Positions 16,330 through 25,707 are shown, counted from the stretch's first letter. The stretch: DNA of 64,000 nucleotides from Streptomyces sp. NBC_00083 (GCF_026343295.1 NZ_JAPELY010000002.1:186001-250000); one strand, 5' to 3'. Notes: generated by a model not told the origin, from the letters alone. A program made the numbers and translations.

Positions 16330-17511
16330 ACACCGTTCGGATGCGCGTACGACGAGGCGGGCCGCCTTGCCGCGGTGAGGGGCGGGCTCGGGCACATCAC
16401 CCAGGGCCGCGTCACTCTGCGCCAGAAGCAGCGACTGTCCCGCAAGCCGGACACCTGGCGGTACGCCTGGGACCCGGAGGACCGACTCACCTCCGTGATC
16501 ACCCCGGACGGCGCGGTCTGGCGCTACCGCTACGACCCGCTCGGGCGCCGCGTCGCGAAGGAACGGATGGCGGGGGAGGTGGTGGCGGAGCGGGTGGCGT
16601 TCACCTGGGATGGCACCACCCTGTGCGAACAGACGAGCGCGTCGTCCGCGTCTCCCGCCGTGGTCACCCTGACCTGGGATCACGCGGGCATGCGCCCGAT
16701 CGCCCAGACCGAACGAATATCCACGGCTTCCGAGGACTCGATCGACGAACGCTTCTTCGCGATCGTCACCGACCTGATCGGCACCCCGAGCGAGCTGGTG
16801 GACGAGCAGGGCGCCATGGCCTGGCGCACCCGTTCCACCCTGTGGGGCGCCACCACCTGGAACACCGACGCCCACGCCTACACCCCGCTCCGCTTCCCGG
16901 GCCAGTATTTCGACCCCGAGACGGGGCTGCACTACAACTACTTCCGGCATTACGACCCGGAAACCGCGCGCTATTTATCACCCGATCCACTGGGCCTGGT
17001 GGCGTCGCCAAACGCCGTCGCTTATGTTCCGAATCCCCATATGGGTATGGATCCGCTTGGGCTGTTTCACTGCCTGGACGAAGAGCATCTTTTCCGGGGG
17101 ACGACACGGGGCTATGATGCGAGCAGCGGAACACAGGCCTCCGGCTTCACGCCGACATCGACCGATCCGGGAGTGGCGACTGTGTTCGCCCGGCACTCGG
17201 AGCAGTTCGGCGATGCGGTGGTCCAGTTGATCCCGCGAAGCGCGCTGGACGGGGTTCCGCTGGAGCCGGGATTCATACGAGCCGAAGCGGAAGTCGCAGT
17301 TGGTCTGCCTGCGTCCGAGCTCGCCCAGCGAGCCGGCGTCGAGATACCTGTGGGAGTTGCACACGACATTCTCAACCAGATGGGCATCCATGTGCCGAAG
17401 GTGCACGGATATCAGGGAATTAGTGATGCACTGGGGTTCGACGTACCAAAACTTTCAGCAGAACAGATCAAGCACTTTGTGGCGGAGGCATACAAGCATG
17501 GCGGTGCATAA
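16330..17511 (+). CDS. 5'-truncated Rhs protein with C-terminal toxin-like domain
   Basis: Homology to Rhs/YD-repeat proteins begins around 16330 with no start codon behind a good ribosome site (GTG 16375 is the first in-frame option), so this is a remnant of a much larger gene. Visible parts are the YD blocks TWRYAWDPEDRLTSV and WRYRYDPLGRRVAKERM, the core-end signature RYLSPDPLGL and DPLGLF (to about 17064), then about 148 residues of variable tip. The tip has LFRGTTRGY, TPTSTDPGVATVFA and an EAEV motif, an R/STS/ExE order reminiscent of ADP-ribosyltransferases. Base composition falls below that of neighbours in the tip, and codon 16975-16977 is TTA, rare in Streptomyces and dependent on bldA tRNA. 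The toxin identity is inferred. Confidence 0.7.
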   Translation, partial: TPFGCAYDEAGRLAAVRGGLGHITQGRVTLRQKQRLSRKPDTWRYAWDPEDRLTSVITPDGAVWRYRYDPLGRRVAKERMAGEVVAERVAFTWDGTTLCEQTSASSASPAVVTLTWDHAGMRPIAQTERISTASEDSIDERFFAIVTDLIGTPSELVDEQGAMAWRTRSTLWGATTWNTDAHAYTPLRFPGQYFDPETGLHYNYFRHYDPETARYLSPDPLGLVASPNAVAYVPNPHMGMDPLGLFHCLDEEHLFRGTTRGYDASSGTQASGFTPTSTDPGVATVFARHSEQFGDAVVQLIPRSALDGVPLEPGFIRAEAEVAVGLPASELAQRAGVEIPVGVAHDILNQMGIHVPKVHGYQGISDALGFDVPKLSAEQIKHFVAEAYKHGGA

Positions 17512-17785
17512 TAAGCTGCAGGTCCACTCGGTGGAGGAGTCGAGTGAGAATTCGGCTGTCTGCATTGTCAGGTGTGTGGGCGGAGTCGTGCGGACCGGAC
17601 AGAAATTCGTCAGCGAGGCGGCGCCCGATGGCGGCGTTACCGAATGCGAGGTCATGCTGACCGCCATTGATCGCTACGGTCGTGACGTAGATTTCTTCGA
17701 TCCGCCCCATGCCGCGAAGGTCCACCTGTCGGGCCGGGGGGTCTCCATGTTGCAGCCCGGCCTGATCCTCGTGGAGTGCGGCTGA
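17498..17785 (+). CDS. Candidate immunity protein of the Rhs tip
   Basis: A 95-residue protein starting at ATG 17498, overlapping the end of the Rhs gene by 14 nt, as expected for a coupled toxin-immunity pair. I do not recognise a named family. The pattern GGVVRTGQKFV, then EVMLTAIDRYGRDVDFF, AAKVHLSG and LQPGLILVE resembles the beta-barrel domain 2 of EF-Tu-type translation factors (compare the [30 protein letters not shown] and RGQVI segments of the tuf product). No signal peptide is visible, so it is probably cytosolic. No TTA codon is present. Function is inferred from position. Confidence 0.65.
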   Translation: MAVHNKLQVHSVEESSENSAVCIVRCVGGVVRTGQKFVSEAAPDGGVTECEVMLTAIDRYGRDVDFFDPPHAAKVHLSGRGVSMLQPGLILVECG

Positions 17786-18249
17786 GGGATCAGGGGCCGG
17801 CCCCATGCGGCTGGACCATCCGCGTGCCGCAGGCGTGGGTGTGTGTGACGTGGGGTACGCTTCCCGGCTGCGATTGGCCAGGCCGTGGGCTGGTATGGCA
17901 GACTGTCGGGGTTGCTCGGTTGAGTGCCGATGCTGCGCGTCTCCCGCCGGGAGGACCGGAAGCGAGTCCCACAGTACTCGTCGTCCCACGCTTCTCCAGA
18001 GATGAGAGGGGCAGGGGCGGACGTACGGGAATCTTCCGGGAAGTGTCAGCGGGGCTCCGGCCAGGCGTCCGGTGGGTGTTCTGCCCCCGATTGCGAGGTC
18101 TTGTGGCCCGCATCCCCTTGGTTGGGAAATTCCGTATGGGATTTCTGCGTAGAGGGAGTGCGACACGCCCGACCGCGTGGGTCGGAGACGGAAGTCAGTA
18201 GAACCCCCGGGTTCCAGAGCGTTACGAGACAAAGGACTACTAGGTAGCC
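17786..18249 (+). other. Region upstream of rpsJ and S10-operon leader
   Basis: This 464-bp region separates the accessory island from the S10 operon. It contains the 30-nt element shared with the rpsL leader (18161-18190). I found no promoter of high quality; TATGGC near 17896 and CAGACT just after it, with TTGGCC upstream at poor spacing, are only weak candidates. No ORF here looks coding. Confidence 0.55.
18161..18190 (+). promoter_or_regulatory. Conserved ribosomal leader element, rpsJ copy
   Basis: The same element as at 9488-9517 with one A-to-G change at its seventh base, containing CCGACC-GCGTG-GGTCGG. It ends 59 nt before the rpsJ start, so it would be in the mRNA leader or straddle its start. 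Confidence 0.65.
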
Positions 18250-18558
18250 ATGGCGGGACAGAAGATCCGCATCCGGCTCAAGGCCTACGACCACGAGGTC
18301 ATCGACTCCTCGGCGAAGAAGATCGTCGAGACGGTGACCCGCACTGGTGCGTCGGTCGCAGGCCCGGTGCCGCTGCCCACTGAGAAGAACGTGTACTGCG
18401 TCATCAAGTCGCCGCACAAGTACAAGGACTCTCGCGAGCACTTCGAGATGCGCACGCACAAGCGCCTCATCGACATTCTCGACCCCACGCCGAAGACGGT
18501 TGACTCGCTGATGCGCCTCGACCTGCCGGCCGGTGTCGACATCGAGATCAAGCTCTGA
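18250..18558 (+). CDS. rpsJ: 30S ribosomal protein S10
   Basis: S10 is a 30S head protein; with NusB it also takes part in transcription antitermination. It has 102 residues from ATG 18250 ([19 protein letters not shown]). The loop [21 protein letters not shown] is the standard S10 signature. It is the first gene of the S10 operon; rplC follows after 14 bp. Confidence 0.97.
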   Translation: MAGQKIRIRLKAYDHEVIDSSAKKIVETVTRTGASVAGPVPLPTEKNVYCVIKSPHKYKDSREHFEMRTHKRLIDILDPTPKTVDSLMRLDLPAGVDIEIKL

Positions 18559-18572
18559 AGGGACGGGCCGAG

Positions 18573-19217
18573 ATGAGCAAGAACATCAAGGGCGTCCTGG
18601 GCGAGAAGCTCGGCATGACCCAGGTCTGGGACGAGAACAACCGGGTTGTCCCGGTCACCGTCATCAAGGCCGGGCCGTGCGTCGTGACGCAGGTCCGCAC
18701 GAACGACGTCGACGGCTACGAGTCGGTCCAGATCGCCTTCGGCGAGATTGACCCGCGCAAGGTGAACAAGCCCCTCAAGGGTCACTTCGCCAAGGCCGAC
18801 GTGACGCCCCGCCGCCACCTGGTGGAGCTCCGCACCCCTGACGCCAGCGAGTACACGCTGGGCCAGGAGATCACTGCCGAGGTGTTCGAGTCCGGCGTCA
18901 AGGTCGACGTCACGGGCAAGAGCAAGGGCAAGGGCTTCGCCGGTGTCATGAAGCGTCACAACTTCAAGGGCCTCGGCGCCGGACACGGCGTCCAGCGCAA
19001 GCACCGCTCGCCCGGTTCCATCGGTGGCTGCGCCACCCCTGGCCGCGTGTTCAAGGGCGTCCGCATGGCGGGCCGCATGGGCAACGAGCGTGTCACCACC
19101 CAGAACCTGACCATCCACGCGGTTGACGCGGAGAAGGGTCTGCTCCTCATCAAGGGCGCGGTCCCCGGTCCGAACGGCGGCCTCGTCCTGGTCCGTACCG
19201 CGGCCAAGGGGGCTTGA
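18573..19217 (+). CDS. rplC: 50S ribosomal protein L3
   Basis: L3 is an early-assembly 23S rRNA-binding protein that reaches toward the peptidyl transferase centre. It has 214 residues beginning with the [19 protein letters not shown] signature. The loop [20 protein letters not shown] is the conserved extension entering the ribosome core. rplD starts 4 bp after the stop. Confidence 0.97.
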   Translation: MSKNIKGVLGEKLGMTQVWDENNRVVPVTVIKAGPCVVTQVRTNDVDGYESVQIAFGEIDPRKVNKPLKGHFAKADVTPRRHLVELRTPDASEYTLGQEITAEVFESGVKVDVTGKSKGKGFAGVMKRHNFKGLGAGHGVQRKHRSPGSIGGCATPGRVFKGVRMAGRMGNERVTTQNLTIHAVDAEKGLLLIKGAVPGPNGGLVLVRTAAKGA

Positions 19218-19221
19218 GGTA

Positions 19222-19872
19222 ATGAGCACCATTGACATCCTTTCGCCGGCAGGCGACAAGGCCGGTACCGTCGAGCTCCCCGCGGAGATCTTCGACGCGA
19301 AGACCAGCGTTCCGCTGATCCACCAGGTCGTCGTCGCACAGCTGGCAGCTGCCCGTCAGGGCACGCACAAGACCAAGACCCGCGGCGAAGTCCGTGGTGG
19401 TGGCCGCAAGCCGTACCGCCAGAAGGGCACCGGCCGCGCGCGCCAGGGTTCGACCCGTGCGCCGCAGTTCGCCGGCGGTGGCGTCGTCCACGGCCCGCAG
19501 CCGCGTGACTACTCGCAGCGCACCCCGAAGAAGATGAAGGCCGCCGCCCTGCGCGGTGCCCTCTCCGACCGGGCGCGCCACTCCCGCATCCACGTCGTCA
19601 CCGGCGTGGTCGAGGGCACGGCTTCCACCAAGGCCGCCAAGACGCTGTTCGGCAAGATCTCGGAGCGCGCCAACCTGCTCCTGGTCGTCGAGCGCGCCGA
19701 CGAGGCCGCGTGGCTGTCCGCCCGCAACCTGCCCCAGGTCCACATCCTGGAGCCGGGCCAGCTGAACACGTACGACGTGATCGTCTCCGACGACGTGGTC
19801 TTCACCCAGGCCGCTTTCGAGTCCTTCGTGTCTGGCCCCAAGGCCGATGACAACGAGGGGAGCGAGGCCTGA
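19222..19872 (+). CDS. rplD: 50S ribosomal protein L4
   Basis: L4 lines the peptide exit tunnel and in enterobacteria represses its own operon. It has 216 residues from ATG 19222 ([12 protein letters not shown]). The tunnel loop [20 protein letters not shown] is intact; changes there can cause macrolide resistance, and none is evident. The stop overlaps the rplW start (TGATG), indicating translational coupling. Confidence 0.97.
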   Translation: MSTIDILSPAGDKAGTVELPAEIFDAKTSVPLIHQVVVAQLAAARQGTHKTKTRGEVRGGGRKPYRQKGTGRARQGSTRAPQFAGGGVVHGPQPRDYSQRTPKKMKAAALRGALSDRARHSRIHVVTGVVEGTASTKAAKTLFGKISERANLLLVVERADEAAWLSARNLPQVHILEPGQLNTYDVIVSDDVVFTQAAFESFVSGPKADDNEGSEA

Positions 19873-20186
19873 TGGCCGAGATCACCAGCAAGACCTTCAC
19901 GGACCCGCGCGACATTCTTGTCAAGCCGGTTGTGTCCGAGAAGAGCTACGCGCTGCTCGACGAGAACAAGTACACGTTCATCGTGAAGCCGGGCTCCAAC
20001 AAGACCCAGATCAAGCAGGCCGTGGAAGCGGTCTTCTCGGTCAAGGTCACCGGGGTCAACACGATCAACCGCCAGGGCAAGCGCAAGCGCACGAAGACCG
20101 GTTTCGGCAAGCGCGCCGACACCAAGCGCGCCATCGTGACCCTTGCTGAGGGCGACCGTATCGACATCTTCGGCCAGGCCTCCTAA
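19872..20186 (+). CDS. rplW: 50S ribosomal protein L23
   Basis: L23 lies at the tunnel exit and is the docking site for trigger factor and SRP. It has 104 residues with [16 protein letters not shown] near the N-terminus and the conserved [13 protein letters not shown] segment. It is coupled to rplD by a TGATG overlap. rplB follows after 39 bp. Confidence 0.97.
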   Translation: MAEITSKTFTDPRDILVKPVVSEKSYALLDENKYTFIVKPGSNKTQIKQAVEAVFSVKVTGVNTINRQGKRKRTKTGFGKRADTKRAIVTLAEGDRIDIFGQAS

Positions 20187-20225
20187 CGGAGCGCCCTGGT
20201 CCGAATATCGGACGAGGACTGAGAA

Positions 20226-21062
20226 ATGGGTATCCGCAAGTACAAGCCGACGACTCCGGGCCGTCGTGGCTCCAGCGTCGCCGACTTCGTCGAGATCACG
20301 CGGTCCACGCCGGAGAAGTCGCTGGTCCGCCCCCTGCACAGCAAGGGCGGCCGTAACAACACCGGTCGTGTGACCGTCCGTCACCAGGGCGGTGGCCACA
20401 AGCGTGCCTACCGCGTGATCGACTTCCGTCGTCACGACAAGGACGGCGTTCCGGCGAAGGTCGCTCACATCGAGTACGACCCCAACCGCACCGCGCGCAT
20501 CGCGCTCCTGCACTACGCAGACGGCGAGAAGCGCTACATCATCGCGCCCCGTGGCCTGAACCAGGGTGACCGCGTTGAGAACGGCCCCGGGGCCGACATC
20601 AAGCCGGGCAACAACCTGGCGCTGCGCAACATCCCGGTCGGTACGACCATCCACGCCATCGAGCTGCGTCCCGGTGGCGGTGCGAAGTTCGCCCGCTCCG
20701 CGGGTGCTTCGGTGCAGCTGCTGGCGAAGGAGGGCACGATGGCCCACCTTCGTATGCCGTCCGGCGAAATTCGCCTGGTCGACGCCCGCTGCCGCGCCAC
20801 CATCGGTGCGGTCGGCAACGCCGAGCAGTCGAACATCAACTGGGGCAAGGCCGGCCGTATGCGCTGGAAGGGCGTTCGCCCGTCCGTCCGCGGTGTCGCG
20901 ATGAACCCGGTTGACCACCCGCACGGTGGTGGTGAGGGCAAGACCAGTGGTGGTCGCCACCCGGTCTCCCCGTGGGGTCAGAAGGAGGGTCGTACTCGCT
21001 CGCCGAAGAAGGCATCGAGCAAGTACATCGTCCGCCGCCGCAAGACGAACAAGAAGCGCTAG
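20226..21062 (+). CDS. rplB: 50S ribosomal protein L2
   Basis: L2 is a universally conserved core protein needed for subunit association and peptidyl transferase activity. It has 278 residues. The C-terminal [21 protein letters not shown] contains the invariant histidine near the catalytic centre. The basic C-terminal tail ends in RRRKTNKKR. rpsS follows 12 bp downstream. Confidence 0.97.
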   Translation: MGIRKYKPTTPGRRGSSVADFVEITRSTPEKSLVRPLHSKGGRNNTGRVTVRHQGGGHKRAYRVIDFRRHDKDGVPAKVAHIEYDPNRTARIALLHYADGEKRYIIAPRGLNQGDRVENGPGADIKPGNNLALRNIPVGTTIHAIELRPGGGAKFARSAGASVQLLAKEGTMAHLRMPSGEIRLVDARCRATIGAVGNAEQSNINWGKAGRMRWKGVRPSVRGVAMNPVDHPHGGGEGKTSGGRHPVSPWGQKEGRTRSPKKASSKYIVRRRKTNKKR

Positions 21063-21074
21063 GAGCGGGTTTAG

Positions 21075-21356
21075 ATGCCGCGCAGTCTCAAGAAGGGACC
21101 CTTCGTCGACGGACACCTCGTAAAGAAGGTGGACGCTCAGAACGAAGCTGGTACCAAGAACGTCATCAAGACCTGGTCCCGTCGCTCGATGATCATCCCG
21201 GCCATGCTCGGCCACACGATCGCGGTGCACAACGGCAAGACCCACGTCCCGGTGTTTGTCTCCGAGTCGATGGTCGGCCACAAGCTCGGCGAGTTCTCGC
21301 CGACTCGCACCTTCCGCGGCCACGTCAAGGACGACCGGAAGTCGAAGCGCCGCTAA
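21075..21356 (+). CDS. rpsS: 30S ribosomal protein S19
   Basis: S19 binds 16S rRNA with S13 at the top of the 30S head and contacts the A- and P-site tRNAs. It has 93 residues with the typical start [15 protein letters not shown] and signature [21 protein letters not shown]. It lies tightly packed in the S10 operon. Confidence 0.97.
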   Translation: MPRSLKKGPFVDGHLVKKVDAQNEAGTKNVIKTWSRRSMIIPAMLGHTIAVHNGKTHVPVFVSESMVGHKLGEFSPTRTFRGHVKDDRKSKRR

Positions 21357-21399
21357 CGCGGGGTGGGTAACGACTATGACTTACACCGAAGGGACAACC

Positions 21400-21747
21400 A
21401 TGGAAGCCAGGGCCCAGGCGCGGTACATCCGCGTCACGCCCATGAAGGCCCGCCGCGTGGTGGACCTTATCCGTGGCATGGATGCCACGGAGGCTCAGGC
21501 GGTCCTGCGCTTCGCCCCGCAGGCCGCGAGCGTGCCGGTCGGCAAGGTGCTGGACAGCGCCATTGCCAACGCCGCGCACAACTACGACCACACCGACGCC
21601 TCTTCGCTGGTCATCAGCGAGGCGTACGTGGACGAGGGCCCGACCCTGAAGCGGTTCCGTCCGCGTGCTCAGGGCCGTGCCTACCGGATCCGTAAGCGGA
21701 CCAGCCACATCACCGTGGTCGTCAGCAGCAAGGAAGGAACCCGGTAA
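21400..21747 (+). CDS. rplV: 50S ribosomal protein L22
   Basis: L22 forms part of the exit-tunnel constriction with L4. I choose ATG 21400 ([19 protein letters not shown]) with GAAGGGA upstream over ATG 21376, because the 115-residue product is the usual Streptomyces length. The tunnel loop [13 protein letters not shown] is intact. The TAATG overlap couples it to rpsC. Confidence 0.95.
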   Translation: MEARAQARYIRVTPMKARRVVDLIRGMDATEAQAVLRFAPQAASVPVGKVLDSAIANAAHNYDHTDASSLVISEAYVDEGPTLKRFRPRAQGRAYRIRKRTSHITVVVSSKEGTR

Positions 21748-22589
21748 TGGGCCAGAAGGTAAACCCGCACGGGTTCCGGCTCGGCATTACCACGGACTTC
21801 AAGTCCCGTTGGTACGCCGACAAGCTGTACAAGGACTACGTCAAGGAAGACGTCGCCATCCGTCGGATGATGACGTCCGGCATGGAGCGCGCCGGCATCT
21901 CGAAGGTTGAGATCGAGCGCACCCGTGACCGCGTGCGGGTGGACATCCACACCGCGCGTCCCGGCATCGTCATCGGCCGCCGTGGCGCCGAGGCCGACCG
22001 CATCCGCGGCGACCTCGAGAAGCTCACGGGCAAGCAGGTCCAGCTGAACATCCTCGAGGTCAAGAACCCCGAGATGGACGCTCAGCTGGTTGCTCAGGCC
22101 GTTGCCGAGCAGCTCTCCTCCCGCGTCTCCTTCCGTCGTGCCATGCGCAAGAGCATGCAGGGCACCATGAAGGCCGGCGCCAAGGGCATCAAGATCCAGT
22201 GTGGCGGCCGTCTCGGCGGCGCCGAGATGTCCCGCTCGGAGTTCTACCGCGAAGGCCGTGTGCCGCTGCACACCCTGCGCGCGAACATCGACTACGGCTT
22301 CTTCGAGGCCAAGACGACCTTCGGCCGCATCGGCGTGAAGGTCTGGATCTACAAGGGCGACGTCAAGAACATCGCCGAGGTTCGCGCCGAGAACGCAGCG
22401 GCCCGTGCGGGTAACCGCCCGGCCCGTGGTGGCGCCAACGACCGTCCGGCCGGTGGCCGCGGTGGTCGTGGCGGCGAGCGTGGCGGTCGCGGCCGCAAGC
22501 CGCAGCAGGCTGCGCCGGCTGCCGAGGCCCCCAAGGCCGAGGCTCCCGCCGCTGCCGCTCCGGCTGAGAGCACCGGAACGGAGGCCTGA
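21747..22589 (+). CDS. rpsC: 30S ribosomal protein S3
   Basis: S3 lines the mRNA entry channel and contributes to ribosomal helicase activity. It has 280 residues: an N-terminal KH domain ([19 protein letters not shown] region), the C-terminal core, then from about residue 220 an RGG-rich and Ala/Pro-rich tail absent from the 233-residue E. coli protein. Such tails are common in actinobacteria. The start overlaps the rplV stop. Confidence 0.97.
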   Translation: MGQKVNPHGFRLGITTDFKSRWYADKLYKDYVKEDVAIRRMMTSGMERAGISKVEIERTRDRVRVDIHTARPGIVIGRRGAEADRIRGDLEKLTGKQVQLNILEVKNPEMDAQLVAQAVAEQLSSRVSFRRAMRKSMQGTMKAGAKGIKIQCGGRLGGAEMSRSEFYREGRVPLHTLRANIDYGFFEAKTTFGRIGVKVWIYKGDVKNIAEVRAENAAARAGNRPARGGANDRPAGGRGGRGGERGGRGRKPQQAAPAAEAPKAEAPAAAAPAESTGTEA

Positions 22590-22594
22590 CCGAA

Positions 22595-23014
22595 ATGCTG
22601 ATCCCCCGTAGGGTCAAGCACCGCAAGCAGCACCACCCCAAGCGTCGCGGTATGGCCAAGGGTGGTACGACGGTTGCGTTCGGCGAGTACGGCATTCAGG
22701 CCCTCACGCCGGCGTACGTGACCAACCGCCAGATCGAGGCGGCTCGTATCGCGATGACCCGCCACATCAAGCGTGGCGGCAAGGTCTGGATCAACATCTA
22801 CCCGGACCGCCCCCTGACGAAGAAGCCTGCCGAGACCCGCATGGGTTCCGGTAAGGGTTCTCCGGAGTGGTGGGTCGCGAACGTTCACCCGGGCCGGGTG
22901 ATGTTCGAGCTGTCCTACCCGAACGAGAAGATTGCTCGTGAGGCGCTCACCCGAGCCGCTCACAAGCTCCCGATGAAGTGCCGCATCGTCCGGCGCGAGG
23001 CAGGTGAGGCGTGA
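22595..23014 (+). CDS. rplP: 50S ribosomal protein L16
   Basis: L16 organises the A-site finger region and the aminoacyl-tRNA binding site of the 50S subunit. It has 139 residues with the signatures [23 protein letters not shown] (here [15 protein letters not shown]) and [16 protein letters not shown]. The evernimicin-type contact segment around [13 protein letters not shown] is present. The stop overlaps the rpmC start. Confidence 0.97.
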   Translation: MLIPRRVKHRKQHHPKRRGMAKGGTTVAFGEYGIQALTPAYVTNRQIEAARIAMTRHIKRGGKVWINIYPDRPLTKKPAETRMGSGKGSPEWWVANVHPGRVMFELSYPNEKIAREALTRAAHKLPMKCRIVRREAGEA

Positions 23015-23238
23015 TGTCGGCCGGAACCAAGGCGTCCGAACTGCGCGAACTGGGCGACGAGGAGCTCCTCAACAAGCTCCGCGAAGCCAAGGAAGAGCTG
23101 TTCAACCTCCGCTTCCAGGCGGCGACGGGCCAGCTCGAGAACCACGGGCGGCTCAAGTCCGTCCGTAAGGACATCGCCCGGATCTACACCCTGATGCGCG
23201 AGCGCGAGCTGGGCATCGAGACGGTGGAGAGCGCCTGA
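23014..23238 (+). CDS. rpmC: 50S ribosomal protein L29
   Basis: L29 sits beside L23 at the tunnel exit. It has 74 residues from ATG 23014; a GTG at 23011 lies inside the rplP stop region and is less likely. It is a helical hairpin protein with the conserved [18 protein letters not shown] block. It is coupled on both sides by TGATG overlaps. Confidence 0.95.
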   Translation: MSAGTKASELRELGDEELLNKLREAKEELFNLRFQAATGQLENHGRLKSVRKDIARIYTLMRERELGIETVESA

Positions 23239-23522
23239 TGAGCGAGAAGAATGTGACTGAGACGACTGAAGCGCGCGGTTTCCGCAAGACCCGCGAGGGT
23301 CTGGTCGTCAGCGACAAGATGGACAAGACCGTCGTCGTCGCTGTCGAGGACCGTGTGAAGCACGCGCTGTACGGCAAGGTCATCCGCCGTACCAACAAGC
23401 TCAAGGCGCACGACGAGCAGAACGCTGCCGGCGTCGGCGACCGCGTCCTCATCATGGAGACGCGTCCGCTGTCGGCGAGCAAGCGCTGGCGCATCGTCGA
23501 GATCCTCGAGAAGGCCAAGTAA
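23238..23522 (+). CDS. rpsQ: 30S ribosomal protein S17
   Basis: S17 is a primary 16S rRNA-binding OB-fold protein. It has 94 residues, with an N-terminal extension ([13 protein letters not shown]) before the conserved [18 protein letters not shown]. The [15 protein letters not shown] signature is near the C-terminus. Two hairpins follow it, unlike the tight spacing elsewhere in the operon. Confidence 0.97.
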   Translation: MSEKNVTETTEARGFRKTREGLVVSDKMDKTVVVAVEDRVKHALYGKVIRRTNKLKAHDEQNAAGVGDRVLIMETRPLSASKRWRIVEILEKAK

Positions 23523-23524
23523 TT

Positions 23525-23592
23525 ACCTGAGGGGCTTCCCTCAGGTTGGTTCCGCCAGGCTCGGTCGGGGCTTGAGTCATCAAGCCCCGGCC
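23525..23592 (+). promoter_or_regulatory. Two consecutive hairpins between rpsQ and rplN
   Basis: The first is perfect (ACCTGAGGG, GCTT, CCCTCAGGT; 23525-23546). The second (GGTCGGGGCTTGA, GTCA, TCAAGCCCCGGCC; 23563-23592) is 13 bp with one G-T pair. They separate the S10 and spc halves of the cluster and may act as attenuators or processing sites. Confidence 0.55.
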
Positions 23593-23621
23593 GGGAACCG
23601 GCAGACGATCAGGAGATAGAC

Positions 23622-23990
23622 GTGATCCAGCAGGAGTCGCGACTGCGCGTCGCCGACAACACTGGTGCGAAGGAAATCCTTTGCATCCGTGTGCTCGGTG
23701 GCTCCGGTCGCCGCTACGCGGGTATCGGTGACGTCATCGTCGCCACCGTCAAGGACGCGATCCCCGGTGGCAACGTGAAGAAGGGCGACGTCGTCAAGGC
23801 TGTCGTCGTGCGCACCGTCAAGGAGCGTCGTCGTCAGGACGGCTCGTACATCCGCTTCGACGAGAACGCGGCCGTCATCCTCAAGAACGATGGCGACCCC
23901 CGCGGCACCCGCATCTTCGGCCCGGTGGGCCGGGAGCTGCGCGAGAAGAAGTTCATGAAGATCATCTCGCTCGCGCCGGAGGTGCTGTAA
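23622..23990 (+). CDS. rplN: 50S ribosomal protein L14
   Basis: L14 forms an intersubunit bridge with 16S rRNA helix 44. It has 122 residues from GTG 23622 with AGGAGATAG upstream, beginning with the conserved [18 protein letters not shown]. It is the first gene of the spc-type segment and is followed by rplX after 2 bp. Confidence 0.97.
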   Translation: MIQQESRLRVADNTGAKEILCIRVLGGSGRRYAGIGDVIVATVKDAIPGGNVKKGDVVKAVVVRTVKERRRQDGSYIRFDENAAVILKNDGDPRGTRIFGPVGRELREKKFMKIISLAPEVL

Positions 23991-23992
23991 GC

Positions 23993-24316
23993 ATGAAGAT
24001 CAAGAAGGGCGACCTGGTTCAGGTCATCACCGGTAAGGACAAGGGCAAGCAGGGCAAGGTCATCGCGGCCTTCCCCCGCGAAGACCGCGTCCTGGTCGAG
24101 GGTGTCAACCGGGTCAAGAAGCACACCAAGGCCGGCCAGACCGCTCGCGGTTCGCAGACCGGTGGCATTGTGACGACCGAGGCCCCGATCCACGTGAGCA
24201 ACGTTCAGCTCGTCGTGGAGAAGGACGGCAACAAGGTCGTTACCCGCGTCGGTTTCCGCTTCGACGACGAGGGCAACAAGATCCGCGTTGCCAAGCGGAC
24301 GGGTGAGGACATCTGA
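23993..24316 (+). CDS. rplX: 50S ribosomal protein L24
   Basis: L24 is an assembly-initiator protein with a KOW motif ([20 protein letters not shown]). It has 107 residues. The stop overlaps the rplE start (TGATG). Confidence 0.97.
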   Translation: MKIKKGDLVQVITGKDKGKQGKVIAAFPREDRVLVEGVNRVKKHTKAGQTARGSQTGGIVTTEAPIHVSNVQLVVEKDGNKVVTRVGFRFDDEGNKIRVAKRTGEDI

Positions 24317-24873
24317 TGGCTACCACCACCACTCCGCGTCTCAAGACGAAGTACCGCGAGGAGATCGCGGGCAAGCTGCGCGACGAGTTCTCGTACGAGA
24401 ACGTCATGCAGATCCCCGGCCTCGTGAAGATCGTGGTCAACATGGGTGTGGGCGACGCCGCCCGCGACTCCAAGCTGATGGATGGCGCGGTTCGCGACCT
24501 CACCACGATCACCGGACAGAAGCCGGCCGTCACCAAGGCCCGCAAGTCCATCGCGCAGTTCAAGCTGCGCGAGGGTCAGCCGATCGGCTGCCACGTCACC
24601 CTCCGCGGTGACCGCATGTGGGAGTTCCTGGACCGTACGCTGTCGCTCGCGCTGCCGCGTATCCGTGACTTCCGTGGTCTGTCGCCGAAGCAGTTCGACG
24701 GCCGTGGCAACTACACCTTCGGTCTCACGGAGCAGGTCATGTTCCACGAGATCGACCAGGACAAGATCGACCGTACCCGGGGTATGGACATCACCGTGGT
24801 CACCACGGCGACCAACGACGACGAGGGCCGTGCCCTCCTTCGTCACCTCGGCTTCCCCTTCAAGGAGGCGTAA
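24316..24873 (+). CDS. rplE: 50S ribosomal protein L5
   Basis: L5 binds 5S rRNA in the central protuberance and contacts P-site tRNA. It has 185 residues with [12 protein letters not shown] and [19 protein letters not shown] signatures. It is translationally coupled to rplX; the type Z S14 gene follows after 5 bp. Confidence 0.97.
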   Translation: MATTTTPRLKTKYREEIAGKLRDEFSYENVMQIPGLVKIVVNMGVGDAARDSKLMDGAVRDLTTITGQKPAVTKARKSIAQFKLREGQPIGCHVTLRGDRMWEFLDRTLSLALPRIRDFRGLSPKQFDGRGNYTFGLTEQVMFHEIDQDKIDRTRGMDITVVTTATNDDEGRALLRHLGFPFKEA

Positions 24874-24878
24874 GCGAG

Positions 24879-25064
24879 ATGGCGAAGAAGGCTCTCATCG
24901 CGAAGGCTGCCCGCAAGCCCAAGTTCGGTGTGCGCGGTTACACGCGCTGCCAGCGTTGCGGTCGTCCCCACTCCGTGTACCGCAAGTTCGGCCTGTGCCG
25001 CGTGTGCCTCCGTGAGATGGCTCACCGTGGCGAGCTGCCGGGCGTGACCAAGAGCTCCTGGTAA
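24879..25064 (+). CDS. rpsZ: 30S ribosomal protein S14 type Z (zinc-binding form)
   Basis: S14 completes the 30S head near the A site. This 61-residue form carries the zinc ribbon C24/C27/C40/C43, unlike the zinc-free longer rpsN paralogue that streptomycetes encode elsewhere under Zur control. The basic N-terminus [12 protein letters not shown] and C-terminus GVTKSSW are typical. An attenuator-like hairpin follows immediately. Confidence 0.96.
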   Translation: MAKKALIAKAARKPKFGVRGYTRCQRCGRPHSVYRKFGLCRVCLREMAHRGELPGVTKSSW

Positions 25065-25094
25065 TTCCCCGCTGTCCTTAGGGACTTGGGAATT
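25063..25094 (+). terminator. Hairpin directly after rpsZ
   Basis: AATTCCC and GGGAATT enclose an inner GTCC-TTAG-GGAC stem. It begins within the stop codon of rpsZ. It is likely an attenuator before the rpsH segment. Confidence 0.5.
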
Positions 25095-25122
25095 TCCGGA
25101 CGCTCTCGGTAAGTATCTGGTC

Positions 25123-25173
25123 GGCGGAGGCCCGACTCCCCATGCCGTAGGCTTGTGGGGTTGGGCGTCCGCC
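25123..25173 (+). promoter_or_regulatory. Structured leader upstream of rpsH
   Basis: A long interrupted stem can form: GGCGGA with TCCGCC, GCCC with GGGC, and CCCC with GGGG around a 15-nt loop. It lies about 115 nt before rpsH in a 223-bp gap that is unusual for this operon. An S8-type autoregulatory target is possible but unproven. Confidence 0.45.
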
Positions 25174-25287
25174 GCCCATAACGACTTACTACGCCGTAGG
25201 TCCCCGCACCGCACCCGTCCCGCCACTGAGTGGGGAGAGGGATGGCGCATACAGGAAACCGCGGCGAGAGAGGCCGAAGGCCGATTC

Positions 25288-25686
25288 ATGACCATGACTG
25301 ACCCGATCGCAGACATGCTCACTCGTCTGCGCAACGCTAACTCGGCGTACCACGACTCTGTCGTGATGCCGCACAGCAAGATCAAGTCGCACATCGCGGA
25401 GATCCTCCAGCAGGAGGGCTTCATCACTGGCTGGAAGGTCGAGGACGCCGAAGTCGGCAAGAACCTCGTCCTCGAGCTGAAGTTCGGGCCGAACCGTGAG
25501 CGCTCCATCGCGGGCATCAAGCGGATCTCGAAGCCCGGTCTGCGTGTGTACGCGAAGTCCACCAACCTGCCGAAGGTGCTCGGCGGCCTGGGCGTGGCGA
25601 TCATCTCCACGTCCCACGGTCTGCTCACCGGCCAGCAGGCAGGCAAGAAGGGCGTAGGTGGGGAAGTCCTCGCCTACGTCTGGTAG
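25288..25686 (+). CDS. rpsH: 30S ribosomal protein S8
   Basis: S8 is a primary 16S rRNA-binding protein and in E. coli the repressor of the spc operon. It has 132 residues from ATG 25288 ([18 protein letters not shown]); ATG 25294 is an alternative. The C-terminal signature [20 protein letters not shown] is intact. The long structured leader before it is notable. Confidence 0.96.
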   Translation: MTMTDPIADMLTRLRNANSAYHDSVVMPHSKIKSHIAEILQQEGFITGWKVEDAEVGKNLVLELKFGPNRERSIAGIKRISKPGLRVYAKSTNLPKVLGGLGVAIISTSHGLLTGQQAGKKGVGGEVLAYVW

Positions 25687-25707
25687 TCGGGAACGGAGGA
25701 AAAGCTA

